Shown here: positions 63,923 through 64,000 of the stretch, in pieces | Layout: every line of letters begins with the position of its first letter | Position numbering within the stretch: position 1 is the stretch's first letter | DNA from: Bacteroidia bacterium | GTDB lineage: Bacteria; Bacteroidota; Bacteroidia; Cytophagales; Cyclobacteriaceae | DNA length: 64,000 nt | NCBI GenBank assembly: GCA_030425425.1 | Contig: JAUIAO010000023.1 | Coordinates: 16,913 to 80,912 of the forward strand | Direction of reading: 5' to 3' | Notes under the pieces: model-generated | Seen by the model: only the letters and a program-made list of their open reading frames with translations | Databases searched by the model: none | Told to the model about the DNA's origin: nothing | Program-made: the position numbers and the translations under genes

Positions 63923-63952
63923 GTGACGGCAGTTACTTGCTATCTTTGCCTT
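63901..63952 (-). terminator. Long hairpin overlapping the lipase start
   Basis: GGCAAAGATA and TATCTTTGCC form a ten-pair stem, with an inner CAAGT/ACTTG stem. Read on the minus strand it is followed by seven T, the layout of an intrinsic terminator for a gene beyond the window. It also covers the TTG start of the lipase, so it could instead attenuate the lipase operon. Confidence 0.6.
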
Positions 63953-64000
63953 GACAAAATATTATCTTCAAACTTACATAAAAGGCCGTCATTAAAATAG

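Noticed and set aside
1-64000. tRNA, rRNA, CRISPR array, prophage or IS element
   Set aside because: Reading the intergenic regions showed no cloverleaf, no regularly spaced repeats and no transposase or integrase ORF. The gaps are mostly short.

Overview
The window looks like a chromosomal segment from a member of the Bacteroidota, most probably the order Cytophagales. Supporting signs are a recurring TAnnTTTG promoter box 20-50 nt ahead of many genes, weak Shine-Dalgarno signals, lineage-typical families (DUF4834, DUF4270, Bacteroidota arginase-like protein, short CarB, extended S16, SecA without the C-terminal zinc motif) and moderately low GC. I see no tRNA, rRNA, CRISPR array, prophage or intact insertion sequence. 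Most of the window is housekeeping DNA with short operons separated by clear hairpin terminators.

Layout. 0-3.6 kb: the 3' end of a secreted zinc aminopeptidase, a PhoB/PhoR-like two-component pair and an RluA-type pseudouridine synthase. 3.6-6.4 kb: rplM-rpsI-rpsB-tsf, with a terminator-like hairpin directly before tsf. 6.4-9.3 kb (minus): a hybrid histidine kinase and a UDP-sugar epimerase. 9.5-17.2 kb: two small membrane proteins, then on the minus strand an arginase-like protein, nqrF, accD, a repeat-rich non-coding stretch, a DUF4834 protein and carB. 17.4-19.8 kb: a WYL regulator, a GyrI-like protein, a VOC protein and a small membrane protein. 19.8-23.3 kb (minus): a TPR sensor kinase co-transcribed with an exported Ig-like repeat protein. 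23.5-29.2 kb (minus): the 2-oxoglutarate dehydrogenase operon sucA-sucB-lpdA. 29.5-37.9 kb: rpsP-rimM-trmD, rplS, dapF, secA, a SPOR lipoprotein and an M20 amidohydrolase. 37.9-42.9 kb: an OprP-type porin divergent from two Na/Pi cotransporters and two small envelope proteins. 42.9-48.6 kb (minus): an AraC regulator, an acyl-CoA dehydrogenase and the panC-panD-flippase-heptose adenylyltransferase-metallopeptidase run. 48.7-55.4 kb: a short GT5 protein, a DUF4270 lipoprotein, glmS, ridA, a membrane protein, gltX and a small protein. 55.4-58.4 kb: an ICMT-like membrane methyltransferase, a saccharopine dehydrogenase-like enzyme and rfbD.

The most unusual part is 58.4-63.9 kb on the minus strand. 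A secreted lipase-like alpha/beta hydrolase is followed by three tandem paralogous PQQ-type beta-propeller lipoproteins. Before the second and third lipoprotein sits an 83-codon copy of the lipase C-terminus that keeps the presumed catalytic Asp and His. The repeat period is about 1.48 kb, the reading frames overlap or almost touch throughout, and a hairpin with compensatory base changes recurs at each lipoprotein 3' end. The layout recalls effector/immunity loci with orphan toxin tails. That reading is an inference; simple tandem amplification of a secreted enzyme-partner pair would also explain it.
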